This document shows, one piece after another, positions 15,706 through 24,790 of a stretch of DNA of 26,448 bases. The stretch lies in NCBI GenBank assembly GCA_002423705.1, contig DINW01000092.1, forward strand, positions 64,726-91,173. Direction: 5' to 3'. Each line of letters opens with the position of its first letter. Within the stretch, counting starts at the first letter, position 1. Below the pieces are notes generated by a model that made no database searches, had not been told where the DNA came from, and worked only from the letters and a program-made list of their open reading frames with translations. Origin of the DNA: Clostridium sp. UBA5530. Lineage in GTDB: Bacteria > Bacillota > Clostridia > Clostridiales > Clostridiaceae. The position numbers and the translations under genes are program-made.

Positions 15706-16005
15706 TTATCCACATTATTAACCATTGAGGAACCCTTATAAATAGTATGATGAAAAAATTTAAAATAAGAATTATGGATAGATATTAACATATGAAATCA
15801 CAACTTATCCACATTTTTTGTGGATAAGTTGTACAAAAATGTGGAAAACTTTTATAAAATCGTAATTTTCAAATAGTTATCAACAAAAAAATCTTAAAGT
15901 AGTAATATAAAAAGTATATAATTGAATATTATGGTAATAAAATTTTAAAAATTATAATCTTTTTATGAAAAACTAATCTAAAAAGTTATAAACAGCTTAT
16001 CCACA
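15706..16005. promoter_or_regulatory. Cluster of DnaA boxes upstream of dihydrofolate reductase
   Basis: Four exact TTATCCACA boxes: 15706-15714 (+), 15805-15813 (+), 15819-15827 (-) and 15997-16005 (+). Near-matches are TGTGGAAAA at 15840-15848 and TTATCAACA at 15877-15885 (one mismatch each) and TTATAAACA at 15986-15994 (two). The second and third boxes face each other as a perfect 14-bp inverted repeat, 15800-15832. The DNA between the third and fourth exact boxes is extremely AT-rich. The cluster fills the 462-bp gap between the DUF6512-like gene and folA. dnaA, dnaN and rpmH are absent, so this is not the standard oriC arrangement. Confidence 0.8.
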
Positions 16006-16042
16006 TAGTCCACAAATTGCACACAGAAGGGAGAGAATTAAA

Positions 16043-16531
16043 ATGTTAAGTGCTGTTGTAGCTATGGCTAATAGCAATGTAATAGGAGGGAACAATAATC
16101 TTTTGTGGAATATTCCTAGGGATCTTAAAAGGTTTAAAAATTTAACAGAAGGACACATTGTAATCATGGGAAGAAAGACCTTTGAGGCCTTACCTAAAAT
16201 TTTACCTAATAGATTTCATATAGTTCTTACTGAAAATCATCAGTATGAAATATATAACCCTAGAGTAAAGGTGATAAATTCTATAGAAAAGATTAAAACC
16301 TTAATAGAAGGTGAAGATGAGGTTTTTGTAATCGGAGGGGGAGAAATATTTAGGTTATTCATGCCATGGATAGATAAAATATATTTAACACGGATATATG
16401 AAGATTTTAAAGGGGATACTTTTTTCCCAATAATAGATTATAGTCAGTGGAAGGTGATTTATGAAGAAAGGATAGATGATTTTAAGTATAAATATGATTT
16501 TATAGATATGATAAGAATTAAGGAAAATTAA
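16043..16531 (+). CDS. folA: Dihydrofolate reductase
   Basis: A 162-residue cytoplasmic enzyme that reduces dihydrofolate to tetrahydrofolate with NADPH, supplying thymidylate and purine synthesis. The sequence shows the family start LSAVVAMANSNVIGGNNNLLWNIPRDLKRFK, with the catalytic acid at D27 and W22. Then follow GHIVIMGRKTFEALP (NADPH-binding) and VFVIGGGEIFRLFMPWIDKIYLT. An AGAAGGGAGAG site lies upstream of the ATG. It is often next to thymidylate synthase, but no thyA is present here. The DnaA-box cluster directly upstream could link its expression to replication (inference). Confidence 0.96.
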   Translation: MLSAVVAMANSNVIGGNNNLLWNIPRDLKRFKNLTEGHIVIMGRKTFEALPKILPNRFHIVLTENHQYEIYNPRVKVINSIEKIKTLIEGEDEVFVIGGGEIFRLFMPWIDKIYLTRIYEDFKGDTFFPIIDYSQWKVIYEERIDDFKYKYDFIDMIRIKEN

Positions 16532-16596
16532 GTATTTAGACAGTAAAAGGCAACTTAACTACTAATACGTTTGAAAAATATTAAAAAACAAATATT

Positions 16597-16625
16597 TTGA
16601 CAACCATTTTCCTACACAGTATATT
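16597..16625 (+). promoter_or_regulatory. Sigma-A-type promoter TTGACA-17-TATATT
   Basis: A perfect -35 (16597-16602), exactly 17 bases of spacer, and TATATT (16620-16625) lie just upstream of the AAGGAGAG and ATG at 16648. It probably drives the three-gene unit to 19590. Confidence 0.75.
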
Positions 16626-16647
16626 ATTATTAAGGAGAGTGGTAACT

Positions 16648-16998
16648 ATGAATAGATGGCTTAAGGTAATAATAATAGGAAACATATATAGTATAGTATT
16701 TTTATTGTTGGGGTGGATTTTTAAATTTAATTTAGCAAGTAGCGCTAACGGATTATTTTATTCTATGGGAATATTTATAATAGTAGGCCTTATAGCATTG
16801 CTAAATCCAAGAAGGGCCATGATGAAACATGGAGATGAGATAAAACATATTCCTTTAAAGGAGAGATTAACTAAGAACAATGACAATATATCTAAAGGAT
16901 ATAGAATATTTTTATACTGCTTTTTAATATGCACTATCATAATGATTTATTCGTATTTTGCTTATGAGATTGGAGCTAAAGCTTTGGGAATAGAGTAG
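16648..16998 (+). CDS. Small membrane protein of unknown function (three predicted TM segments)
   Basis: A 116-residue protein with hydrophobic segments at about residues 5-24, 35-52 and 86-108. A basic, polar loop lies between the second and third (NPRRAMMKHGDEIKHIP). I do not recognise the family. The upstream ATG at 16597 overlaps the promoter -35, whereas the ATG at 16648 has AAGGAGAG eight bases before it. The phosphatase gene begins eight bases after its stop with its own ribosome binding site, so they are in one operon. Confidence 0.75.
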   Translation: MNRWLKVIIIGNIYSIVFLLLGWIFKFNLASSANGLFYSMGIFIIVGLIALLNPRRAMMKHGDEIKHIPLKERLTKNNDNISKGYRIFLYCFLICTIIMIYSYFAYEIGAKALGIE

Positions 16999-17006
16999 GA
17001 GGGTTT

Positions 17007-18314
17007 ATGGAAGCAGAATCAAATGTATCAAGGCATCTTATAGTTGTATCTCTGGATGCATTAAATGCCAAGGACTTTGACTATATTAGGGATTTACCTA
17101 ATTTTAAAAAAATATTAGAAAAAGGATCTTATATCAAAAAGGTAACAGGGGTATTCCCATCACTAACATATTGTGCTCACACCTCTATGATTACAGGATT
17201 TTATCCTAGTGTTCATGGTATATATAATAATGAAATCTTTGACCCCTTTGCAGAGGAGCAAAGGTGGCATTGGGAATCTAAGTATATAAAAGCAAAGACT
17301 ATCGTAGATGCAGCTAAAGAAAAAGGACTGAAGACCGCTTCCATTTTTTGGCCTGTTATGGCAGGGAAAAAGGCTGACTACGTATTTCCTGAAATGTGGG
17401 CTATAAATGGAGAAAACCAAAGTAAAGTGTCTTTAAGCAACGGCACTACTCTTTATGTACTAGACAACTTTTTAAGGTTTCGTAAGGAGCTGAACGGAAA
17501 GAGGGAGCCTAATTTAGATGAATTTATAATAAGAACTATTGAAAGAACTATTTTAAAGAAAAAGCCTAATTTAATGCTATGTCATCTTATTCACTTGGAT
17601 GAGTTTAGGCATATTTATGGAGTTTTTTCAGATAAGGCAAAAGAGGCTTTAAGGGAATCCGATAGAAGACTTGGAATAATAATAGAGGCAACGAAAAAAG
17701 CTGGGATTTATGATGAAACTACTTTTGTAGTGTTGGGTGATCACGGATTCTTAGATGTAGAATATATGGTAAATTTGAATGTAGCTTTTGTTGAAGAGGG
17801 ACTAATAACTTTAGGAGAAGATGGAAAGGTGACATCATGGCAAGCCTTTTGTAATACCAGTGATGGCACGGCACAAATCCATGTTAATAATGAACACATT
17901 AAAGATGAAATTTATGAATTATTGAAGTCTTGGCAGAAAAAGTATGGCATTAAGACCATATATACTAAAGAGCAATGTAGAGAAAAGGGAGTAGACGGAT
18001 CCTTTGAGTTTATGGTGGAAGCAAGAGATGGTTACTATTTTAGAAATTTTTATAAGACCCATGCTGTAGTAGAGAAGATAGAGGCTGATAACTATGAAAA
18101 ACCTTTAGGAGAAAGACATGTGGCAACCCATGGGTATGATAGCCATAGAGAGGATTATAAGTCCTTATTTTTAGCCTTTGGAAAATCCATAAAAGAAGGC
18201 ATAGCATTGGAAGAAGGACGTTTAGTAGATATGGCATCGACTTTTGCAGAAATTTTAGGATTAGATTTTGAAGAAACTCATGGAAAACCTTTAAAAGCAC
18301 TGCTTAAAATTTAA
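17007..18314 (+). CDS. Alkaline-phosphatase-superfamily hydrolase (nucleotide pyrophosphatase/phosphodiesterase type)
   Basis: A 435-residue two-metal hydrolase of the type I phosphodiesterase/nucleotide pyrophosphatase group. The full set of active-site residues is visible: D17 in VSLDA, nucleophile T54 in FPSLTYCAHTSMITGFYP, D198 and H202 in HLDEFRHIYG, D245-H246 in GDHGF, and H375 in THGYDSH. Related enzymes split phosphodiester or pyrophosphate bonds in nucleotides, lipids or cofactors. There is no signal peptide or membrane anchor, so it appears cytoplasmic, which is not what one expects from secreted ecto-enzymes. GGAGGG precedes the start. It sits between a small membrane protein and a TcaA-like membrane protein, which hints at an envelope-related role (inference). 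Confidence 0.92.
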   Translation: MEAESNVSRHLIVVSLDALNAKDFDYIRDLPNFKKILEKGSYIKKVTGVFPSLTYCAHTSMITGFYPSVHGIYNNEIFDPFAEEQRWHWESKYIKAKTIVDAAKEKGLKTASIFWPVMAGKKADYVFPEMWAINGENQSKVSLSNGTTLYVLDNFLRFRKELNGKREPNLDEFIIRTIERTILKKKPNLMLCHLIHLDEFRHIYGVFSDKAKEALRESDRRLGIIIEATKKAGIYDETTFVVLGDHGFLDVEYMVNLNVAFVEEGLITLGEDGKVTSWQAFCNTSDGTAQIHVNNEHIKDEIYELLKSWQKKYGIKTIYTKEQCREKGVDGSFEFMVEARDGYYFRNFYKTHAVVEKIEADNYEKPLGERHVATHGYDSHREDYKSLFLAFGKSIKEGIALEEGRLVDMASTFAEILGLDFEETHGKPLKALLKI

Positions 18315-18330
18315 GGCTTTTGTAGAAAGG

Positions 18331-19590
18331 ATGATTACCATAGACAATGGAAAAAAAGTCTTCATAAAATATTATAGAAATTTAGTAGAATATATAAAAG
18401 CTCATGATAACAGACGAAATAGAATTATAGCTATAATTGTTCTAGCAGTGATTATAGGTGGAATTAGCTTTTTAATAGCCTCTGGAGGGAATAAAAGGAC
18501 ATCAGTAGTAAATAAATTTGAAAGAACATTGAAAAGCTCTAATCCATGGAAGGTTTATAAAAACATAGTTTTCGAAAATAAAGATATAAAGCTTACTAAA
18601 GAAAATATAAAGCCTTTTGTGGATTATATAAATAATGATGAAACTAGAAGAGATGAAATCATAAGAGATTTGAGGTTTGGTAATGAGGGTTCCAACGGAA
18701 TAATATCCTTAAAAGAGAAAGATGGTAAGTATTATATTGAGCTAAAGGAAGTATCTATGATTTTATCCACAAACTTAAAAAATACAGAGATATTTTTAAA
18801 CGGGGACTCTTATTATAGGGTTCAGGAAAATGATTTTCCCCAAAGCTTTGAATCACTAATACCGGGTATTTATAATATAAAGGCCAAGGTTCAGGGCCCC
18901 TATGGAGAAATAGAGGAGTCAAAAGATATTAATATTATTGGGAAAAACACATCTGTGAATATACCTGTAAAGGCGGTAAACCTTACTTTGGAAAGCAATT
19001 ATACCGATAGTAAGGTTTACATCAATAGCGAAGATAGTGGTAAAACCATTGACCAATTTAAGAATATAGGACCTTTCCCAGGAGATGATTCCATAAAAAT
19101 TTATGTTGAGAGAGAGTTCCCTTGGGGAAAAATCAAAAGCGAGGAAAAAACTGTAGGAGAATTATCCACCGTAAGGTTAGATATTAATCCTATGACAGAG
19201 GAGCTTAAAGATACCTTAGAAACCCAGTATAAGGAATTTTATAATAGCTTTTTTATGGCCCTAAACAAAGGTGACAAAAATTTAATAGTCAATGCTAAAA
19301 AGGAAATAAAGGATTATCTTTATGATAAGTATAAAAAGAAGTCTCTTATAATAAGCAACAGCTATAATCTTCAAGATTTAAAATGGCAAAAAGATGCAAT
19401 ATCTATAGAATATAAGGATGGGGTCTATAGTACCTATGCTATAGCAGATGTGAATTATAAGCAGAAAAAGAGCCTGGTTATTATACCCATAGATGAGGAA
19501 GATAAAGTTGTATCTTTTAAAACAATAATGAACTATGATAATAGTGAAAAAAAATGGATAGTCACAGAGGTTACAGAAATATCTAGTTAA
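18331..19590 (+). CDS. TcaA/YvbJ-like membrane protein without the zinc ribbon
   Basis: A 419-residue protein with one transmembrane segment (about residues 32-50) and a large extracytoplasmic part. That part contains successive beta-rich modules, including segments like STNLKNTEIFLNGDSY and SNYTDSKVYINSEDSG that resemble the repeated middle domains of TcaA/YvbJ proteins. It ends with an NTF2-like C-terminal domain (LETQYKEFYNSFFMALNKGD to WIVTEVTEIS). TcaA is linked to glycopeptide response and lipid-II/cell-wall processes in staphylococci. The usual N-terminal zinc-ribbon is missing. The start is uncertain: GAAAGG directly abuts the ATG at 18331, which is unusually tight, and no better in-frame ATG lies nearby. 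It is the last gene of the unit, followed by a strong terminator. Confidence 0.75.
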   Translation: MITIDNGKKVFIKYYRNLVEYIKAHDNRRNRIIAIIVLAVIIGGISFLIASGGNKRTSVVNKFERTLKSSNPWKVYKNIVFENKDIKLTKENIKPFVDYINNDETRRDEIIRDLRFGNEGSNGIISLKEKDGKYYIELKEVSMILSTNLKNTEIFLNGDSYYRVQENDFPQSFESLIPGIYNIKAKVQGPYGEIEESKDINIIGKNTSVNIPVKAVNLTLESNYTDSKVYINSEDSGKTIDQFKNIGPFPGDDSIKIYVEREFPWGKIKSEEKTVGELSTVRLDINPMTEELKDTLETQYKEFYNSFFMALNKGDKNLIVNAKKEIKDYLYDKYKKKSLIISNSYNLQDLKWQKDAISIEYKDGVYSTYAIADVNYKQKKSLVIIPIDEEDKVVSFKTIMNYDNSEKKWIVTEVTEISS

Positions 19591-19626
19591 CAAAAATCCT
19601 AGGATAAGAAAGTCCTAGGATTTTTG
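19591..19626. terminator. Strong bidirectional-looking terminator
   Basis: A 14-bp perfect stem with AAAAATCCTAGGA on one side and TCCTAGGATTTTT on the other flanks an 8-base loop. It begins directly after the TcaA-like stop codon. Confidence 0.92.
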
Positions 19627-19665
19627 CTATAAATCTATAGTGTATATCTGCCCTATTAAGTTGTA

Positions 19666-19710
19666 ACAATAATGCATTTTTCACATAGAATGTATTAGTA
19701 AACAATACAT
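19666..19710 (+). promoter_or_regulatory. Possible sporulation (sigma-K/E-like) promoter and inverted repeat before the DUF11 gene
   Basis: ACA (19666-19668) lies 15 bases before CATAGAAT (19684-19691), resembling the Bacillus sigma-K pattern ACA / CATA---T. An inverted repeat ATGTATT/AATACAT (19690-19710) follows directly. No good sigma-A promoter is seen in the gap. The motif is short, so this is a suggestion. Confidence 0.3.
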
Positions 19711-19735
19711 CTTAGATAAAAAGGAGAGATATTAT

Positions 19736-21427
19736 ATGGGAAAAGACTGTTTTGATAGATCCAGAGGATGTAGAGAAGATGAAAGATATGATGAATATGA
19801 ATACTATGAAGAAGATATAGTATATGATGAATTTTTAGATGAAAGAAATCATAGTTGCCGTGATGGGTATACAGATGAAGAATTCAGAGAAGAGGCTGAA
19901 GAACTTAGAGAGGATATTGAAGAACTTAGAGAAGACGAAGATTTGGCACGTTGCAAAGGCGTCAAAATACGTGCAAATCTAGGAGACAATGAGGCTGTAA
20001 GAATAGGTAATAGCTTTGAAGATGATGAATATGAGGAAGACCTACAAGAAGATACATTAAGAGAAGCTGGTACCTGTGGTAGATGCTCAGAAAGCAGAGC
20101 TTATAATGATTACATTGGAGAGGTTGAAGTAAAAAAAGGACCTTGCCATTGCTGGGAAGAGGATGAGTGTGATTGTCATACTGAGAGCCCATGGAAGGGA
20201 GAAGCCTGCTTTAAACAGGAATGTGATTGTCATGATTCATGCTTTGAGCCATGTAAGCCAAAGGAAAAGTGTGCAAAATTACAAGTGGTAAAAAGTGTAG
20301 ATAGAAAAGAAGCTTTGGATGGAGAAACCTTAAGATATTGTATAAAGATTAAGAATGTAGGTAATACTACAGCTTTTAATATAAGATTAAAAGATATTCT
20401 ACCAAGTGGGTTGACACTAGTTCCAGGTTCTTTAAGAGTTAAGGGATGTACCACTTGTCATAGTGGAAATTTAAGCAATTTAGCATTAGGATCTCTTGAC
20501 ACCTGCGGATGTATAACTGTTTCTTTTGATGCTAGGATAGCTTGCGGCACTAGAGGCGTTGTAAGGAATTCTGCAGAAGTATCTTATTGTTATATGCCAT
20601 TTGAATGTGGAGATATCAGATGCACAAAGACTAATAGCAACGTGGTAGAAACAAGAATTATGAATTCAGCAATAACTTTAGAAGAAACTGCTAATAGAAG
20701 TGTGGTCTCTGTAGGAGATGAGCTTGTATATAGAATAAAAGCTTCTAATTGTTCAGAAATAGGAGTAGAGAATTTCACATTAAGAGATGTTCTTCCTTCT
20801 GAAGTAGCATGTTTAGAAGTAAAAGCTAATGGCAGAACTTATCCATGTTCAGCTTTAGGTGGAGGTTTGAACTTAGGAGATTTATGTTGTGGAGAGACAA
20901 AGGATATTTATATAAGAACTAGAGTGCAGGATTTCCCAACAGATGGCACTATAGAAAATAGATGCACTGCTACCTTTAGTAGGAATGGTCAAGTTTTATG
21001 TCCAATAAGCAGTAATACAGTAGCAACTACAGTTATATTATATATGTGCAGAGAAGCTAAGGTAAGAGATACAGTTAAAGTTCCATGTTCTAAAGGGCCT
21101 GTTCACAATATTGCCGATGCTAAAGCATGGGTTAAGATTGTTAAGGTTGAAGAATTATCACAAGAACAATGTGATGAACATGGAAATAAGAGAGTATTAA
21201 TTGATGGACTTTTAAAATTGCGTATAAAATATGTGACTTGCTCAGGTTGCGAGCAAACAATAACAAGAGATATAAAATTCTGTATAACAATGAAGGTTCC
21301 AAAGAGTTTTGTATACAATAAAAATTACTGCATAAATATAGAGCCAAAGGAAGTATGCACAAAGATCTATTGCGGATTTGATATAATCACTGTAACTAAG
21401 CTAAAGGTTTGCATAAATAGCATTTAA
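19736..21427 (+). CDS. Cysteine-rich DUF11-repeat protein with acidic N-terminus (possible spore surface protein)
   Basis: A 563-residue protein in three parts. The N-terminal 130 residues are very acidic (runs of E, D, Y and R) with no signal peptide. A Cys-dense linker follows at about 135-178, with CHCWEEDECDC, ECDCHDSC and EPCKPKEKC. Two DUF11-type beta-sandwich repeats come next: LQVVKSVDRKEALDGETLRY through SNVVETRI, and ITLEETANRSVVSVGDELVY through SNTVATTV. A separate Cys-containing C-terminal domain (VPCSKGPVHNIADAKAWVKI onward) closes it. I count about 42 cysteines. DUF11 domains are common in exported surface proteins, but lack of a signal and a high Cys content fit assembly from the mother cell onto the spore, as in clostridial Cys-rich exosporium proteins (inference). 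AAGGAGAG precedes the ATG. Confidence 0.82.
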   Translation: MGKDCFDRSRGCREDERYDEYEYYEEDIVYDEFLDERNHSCRDGYTDEEFREEAEELREDIEELREDEDLARCKGVKIRANLGDNEAVRIGNSFEDDEYEEDLQEDTLREAGTCGRCSESRAYNDYIGEVEVKKGPCHCWEEDECDCHTESPWKGEACFKQECDCHDSCFEPCKPKEKCAKLQVVKSVDRKEALDGETLRYCIKIKNVGNTTAFNIRLKDILPSGLTLVPGSLRVKGCTTCHSGNLSNLALGSLDTCGCITVSFDARIACGTRGVVRNSAEVSYCYMPFECGDIRCTKTNSNVVETRIMNSAITLEETANRSVVSVGDELVYRIKASNCSEIGVENFTLRDVLPSEVACLEVKANGRTYPCSALGGGLNLGDLCCGETKDIYIRTRVQDFPTDGTIENRCTATFSRNGQVLCPISSNTVATTVILYMCREAKVRDTVKVPCSKGPVHNIADAKAWVKIVKVEELSQEQCDEHGNKRVLIDGLLKLRIKYVTCSGCEQTITRDIKFCITMKVPKSFVYNKNYCINIEPKEVCTKIYCGFDIITVTKLKVCINSI

Positions 21428-21463
21428 TGTCAAAATAATTATGTAAAAATATTTATTCTTAAT

Positions 21464-21495
21464 ACTCAGAGGAAACTTTCCTCTGAGTAATTTTT
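21464..21495 (+). terminator. Rho-independent terminator after the DUF11 gene
   Basis: ACTCAGAGGA pairs with TCCTCTGAGT around a short AACTT loop and is followed by AATTTTT. It separates the DUF11 gene from uvsE. Confidence 0.88.
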
Positions 21496-21535
21496 AATTT
21501 TACAGGATAAACTATATTAAAAATGAGGGATAGAA

Positions 21536-22492
21536 ATGAGAATAAGGTTAGGATATGTATCTATTGCATTAAATTTACCTAAGGTCACAGCATCTAGCAC
21601 TGTTACTTACACTAATTATTGCAAAATAACCAGTGAAGAAGAAAAGATAAATAAACTAAAAAAGGTTACCTTATCAAATCTAGAGGACTTATATACTATA
21701 TTAAAATATAATAATGAGAAAAACATACATTTTTATAGAATAACCTCTAATTTGGTGCCATTAGCCACTCATCCTTTAGTAGAAGGATGGAATTATAGAG
21801 ACATATTTAAAAAGGACTTTGAAAGAATAGGAAAGTTTATAAGGGATAATAACATGAGAGTGGATACTCATCCAGATCAATTTAATGTTATAAACAGCGT
21901 AAGAGATGAGGTTGTAGAAAGCACTATAAAAAACTTAACTTTTCATGATAACCTTTTTCGTGACATAAGTTATCCTGAGGGAAAGATGGTACTCCATGTA
22001 GGCGGAGCTCAAGGAGGAAAGAAAGCAGCTATGGATAGATTTATAGCAAATTTCGCAAATCTTCCCCAGGAAATAAAAGAAAGGATGATACTAGAAAATG
22101 ATGATAAAACTTTTACAGCTAAGGAAGTCCTACATATCTGTAAAAAAATTCACATTCCTATGGTCTTGGATGTTCATCATCACCTATGTAACAATGAAGG
22201 CGAAAAAATTGAAGATTATATAGGAGAAATTTTTCATACATGGGATCATGAGAAGTTTCCACCTAAAGTACATATTTCTTCTCCAAAAGACGGCCCCCTA
22301 GACAGAAGACATGCGGACTTTATAAACATTGAGGAATTTTTAAATTTCATGAATATATGTAAAACTATAAATAGAGATTTAGATATAATGATAGAGGCTA
22401 AAGAAAAGGATAGAGCTTTATTTAATTTAGCAGAAGAAATTAGACTTAAGACTAATTATAAATGGGAAGATGAAACAACCTTTTATGTTTAG
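21536..22492 (+). CDS. uvsE: UV DNA damage endonuclease
   Basis: A 318-residue UVDE-family endonuclease, a TIM-barrel metal enzyme that nicks DNA 5' of UV photoproducts and other lesions, starting an alternative excision repair. Family segments are MRIRLGYVSIAL at the N-terminus, FYRITSNLVPLATHP, MRVDTHPDQFNVINS, MVLHVGGAQGGKKAAMDRF, LENDDKTFTAKEVL, PMVLDVHHHLCN and VHISSPKDG, which carry the metal-binding His, Glu and Asp residues. It is common in spore-formers, where repair after germination matters. It has its own upstream terminator and is convergent with mnmA, so it is probably monocistronic. The ribosome binding site (GAGGGA, ending just before the ATG) is modest. Confidence 0.95.
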   Translation: MRIRLGYVSIALNLPKVTASSTVTYTNYCKITSEEEKINKLKKVTLSNLEDLYTILKYNNEKNIHFYRITSNLVPLATHPLVEGWNYRDIFKKDFERIGKFIRDNNMRVDTHPDQFNVINSVRDEVVESTIKNLTFHDNLFRDISYPEGKMVLHVGGAQGGKKAAMDRFIANFANLPQEIKERMILENDDKTFTAKEVLHICKKIHIPMVLDVHHHLCNNEGEKIEDYIGEIFHTWDHEKFPPKVHISSPKDGPLDRRHADFINIEEFLNFMNICKTINRDLDIMIEAKEKDRALFNLAEEIRLKTNYKWEDETTFYV

Positions 22493-22558
22493 AAAAAATT
22501 CTTGCTTTATGTTTATCTAATAATGATGTTGATCTCATGTTAGTATAATATTCTAGAC

Positions 22559-22595
22559 AAAAAAGCCGTAGGATACACACTATGTATACTACGGC
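22559..22595 (-). terminator. Rho-independent terminator of mnmA
   Basis: On the minus strand a GCCGTAGTATAC-type stem (7 bp plus 4 bp with a bulge) is followed by T(6). It lies just beyond the mnmA stop codon in the convergent gap with uvsE. Confidence 0.85.
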
Positions 22596-22600
22596 AAATC

Positions 22601-23728
<1,128 letters not shown>

Positions 23729-23810
23729 CTATATTAACAACCTTTCAAATATAATTTAAACAATAAATATCTCTTTTAATAATACCCTTAATTTATAAAA
23801 AATCAAGTTA

Positions 23811-23863
23811 AAAATAAAAGAGAGTTGCTACAAAGTGGCTTTACAGCACCTTTGCAGCAACTC
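23811..23863 (-). terminator. Rho-independent terminator of the spore-protein gene
   Basis: On the minus strand GAGTTGCT and AGCAACTC close a long stem continued by CTTTG/CAAAG after one mismatch, followed by TCTTTTATTTTT. It lies 28 bases past the SASP stop codon. Confidence 0.85.
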
Positions 23864-23890
23864 AGCATTACTTAAGGGGGGCTTGAAATA

Positions 23891-24073
23891 TTATAGGTTT
23901 CTTTCGTAAGCTTCTACCATTTTCTTAACCATTTCTCCGCCTACAGAACCGTTTTGTTTAGCAGTTAAATCTCCATTGTACTCTTGTAGAGGTACATTTA
24001 ATTCTCTAGCTACCTCCATTTTAAATGAACTCATTTTTTCCTTAGATTCAGGAACTAATTTCTTATATGACAT
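23891..24073 (-). CDS. Alpha/beta-type small acid-soluble spore protein
   Basis: A 60-residue SASP that coats spore DNA, protects it from UV and heat, and is degraded during germination as an amino-acid source. The body SSFKMEVARELNVPL, the middle YNGDLTAKQNGSVGGEMVKKMVEAYE and the short length are diagnostic; NGSVGGEMVKKM is the conserved DNA-binding half. I use the ATG at 24073, eight bases after AGGAGG. The ATG at 24079 is only two bases from it. SASP genes are normally transcribed in the forespore by sigma-G. This gene is the clearest proof that the organism makes spores. Confidence 0.95.
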   Translation of the reverse strand: MSYKKLVPESKEKMSSFKMEVARELNVPLQEYNGDLTAKQNGSVGGEMVKKMVEAYERNL

Positions 24074-24283
24074 ATTCATAACCTCCTTTTGTTATTGTTT
24101 ATGTTTGTAACTATATTTTTAGCAAAAAAGGTCGAATTATGTTATTGATTTAGTGGTAATTAAGTAGAAATTTTCATGTTAAAAATTACATGAAAATATT
24201 ATGATAAAAGTACAAACAATAAGTATATTATATTCAGCTTTACACAAAGTTTTTGTATGAAAGTTAGACTGTTGGAGGCATCT

Positions 24284-24625
24284 ATGGAAAAAGTAAAGAT
24301 CAATCATGGATATCATAAAAATTCAATACAAAAAGGTTCAACTTGTGAGTTATGTGGAAGACATCCTATAGAAACTACGGAGCATCATCTTATTCCTAAG
24401 GAACTAGGCGGAAGGTACAAAGAAACAGCAAAGCTATGTATACCATGCCATAAGCAGATTCATGCCTTATATAGCAACAGGGAACTTTCAAATAGACTTT
24501 ATAATATAGATAAACTTCAAAAAGATGAAAGAATAAAAAAATTTTTAACATGGATTAGAAAGCAGTCACCTAGTCGTTTGGTAACAATAAAAAAGTCTAG
24601 AGAAAGAAGAAGAAACAGGGGATAA
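24284..24625 (+). CDS. Small HNH-endonuclease-fold protein
   Basis: A 113-residue protein with a zinc-supported HNH fold. C21-x2-C24 and C52-x2-C55 form a four-Cys zinc site. EHHLIPKELGG supplies H34 and H35, and HKQIH supplies H56 and H60. The C-terminus is strongly basic (KKSRERRRNRG), suggesting nucleic-acid binding. The ATG at 24284 has GGAGG five bases before it, whereas the ATG at 24257 has none. It stands alone, with no partner methylase, toxin or phage genes next to it, so restriction or homing is not supported. The function is unknown. Confidence 0.85.
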   Translation: MEKVKINHGYHKNSIQKGSTCELCGRHPIETTEHHLIPKELGGRYKETAKLCIPCHKQIHALYSNRELSNRLYNIDKLQKDERIKKFLTWIRKQSPSRLVTIKKSRERRRNRG

Positions 24626-24746
24626 AGTTAGGATTAGAACTAGGTGGAGTTTGAATGTAGCCTTCAAATTAATAAGGTAAATAGTTTAAATTTTCATATT
24701 ATATTAGAAGAAGAAAGGTTTTGGAAAAGGTTTCAATATAGGTGTA

Positions 24747-24775
24747 TCTTTAATATAATTGAATTATATTAAAGA
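24747..24775. promoter_or_regulatory. Perfect 13-bp inverted repeat overlapping a -10-like TATAAT upstream of the aldolase gene
   Basis: TCTTTAATATAAT and ATTATATTAAAGA are exact complements around TGA. The left arm contains TATAAT (24754-24759). The right arm ends three bases before AGGAGG. It could be an operator, or a hairpin in the mRNA leader near the ribosome binding site. Confidence 0.55.
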
Positions 24776-24790
24776 CATAGGAGGATGGAT

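Noticed and set aside
15593..16042. Chromosomal origin oriC
   Set aside because: DnaA boxes are present, but dnaA, dnaN, rpmH and the usual origin neighbours are not. Kept only as a DnaA-box cluster.
18762..18770. Single exact DnaA box in the TcaA-like gene
   Set aside because: Isolated within a coding sequence and not part of a cluster; probably chance.
24284..24625. Restriction or homing endonuclease system
   Set aside because: The HNH protein has no methylase, specificity subunit, intron or inserted-gene context.
24641..24660. Remnant of the 4203-4226 hairpin region (shared AGGT-GAGTTTG)
   Set aside because: The match is short and imperfect and lacks the second arm, so coincidence is likely.
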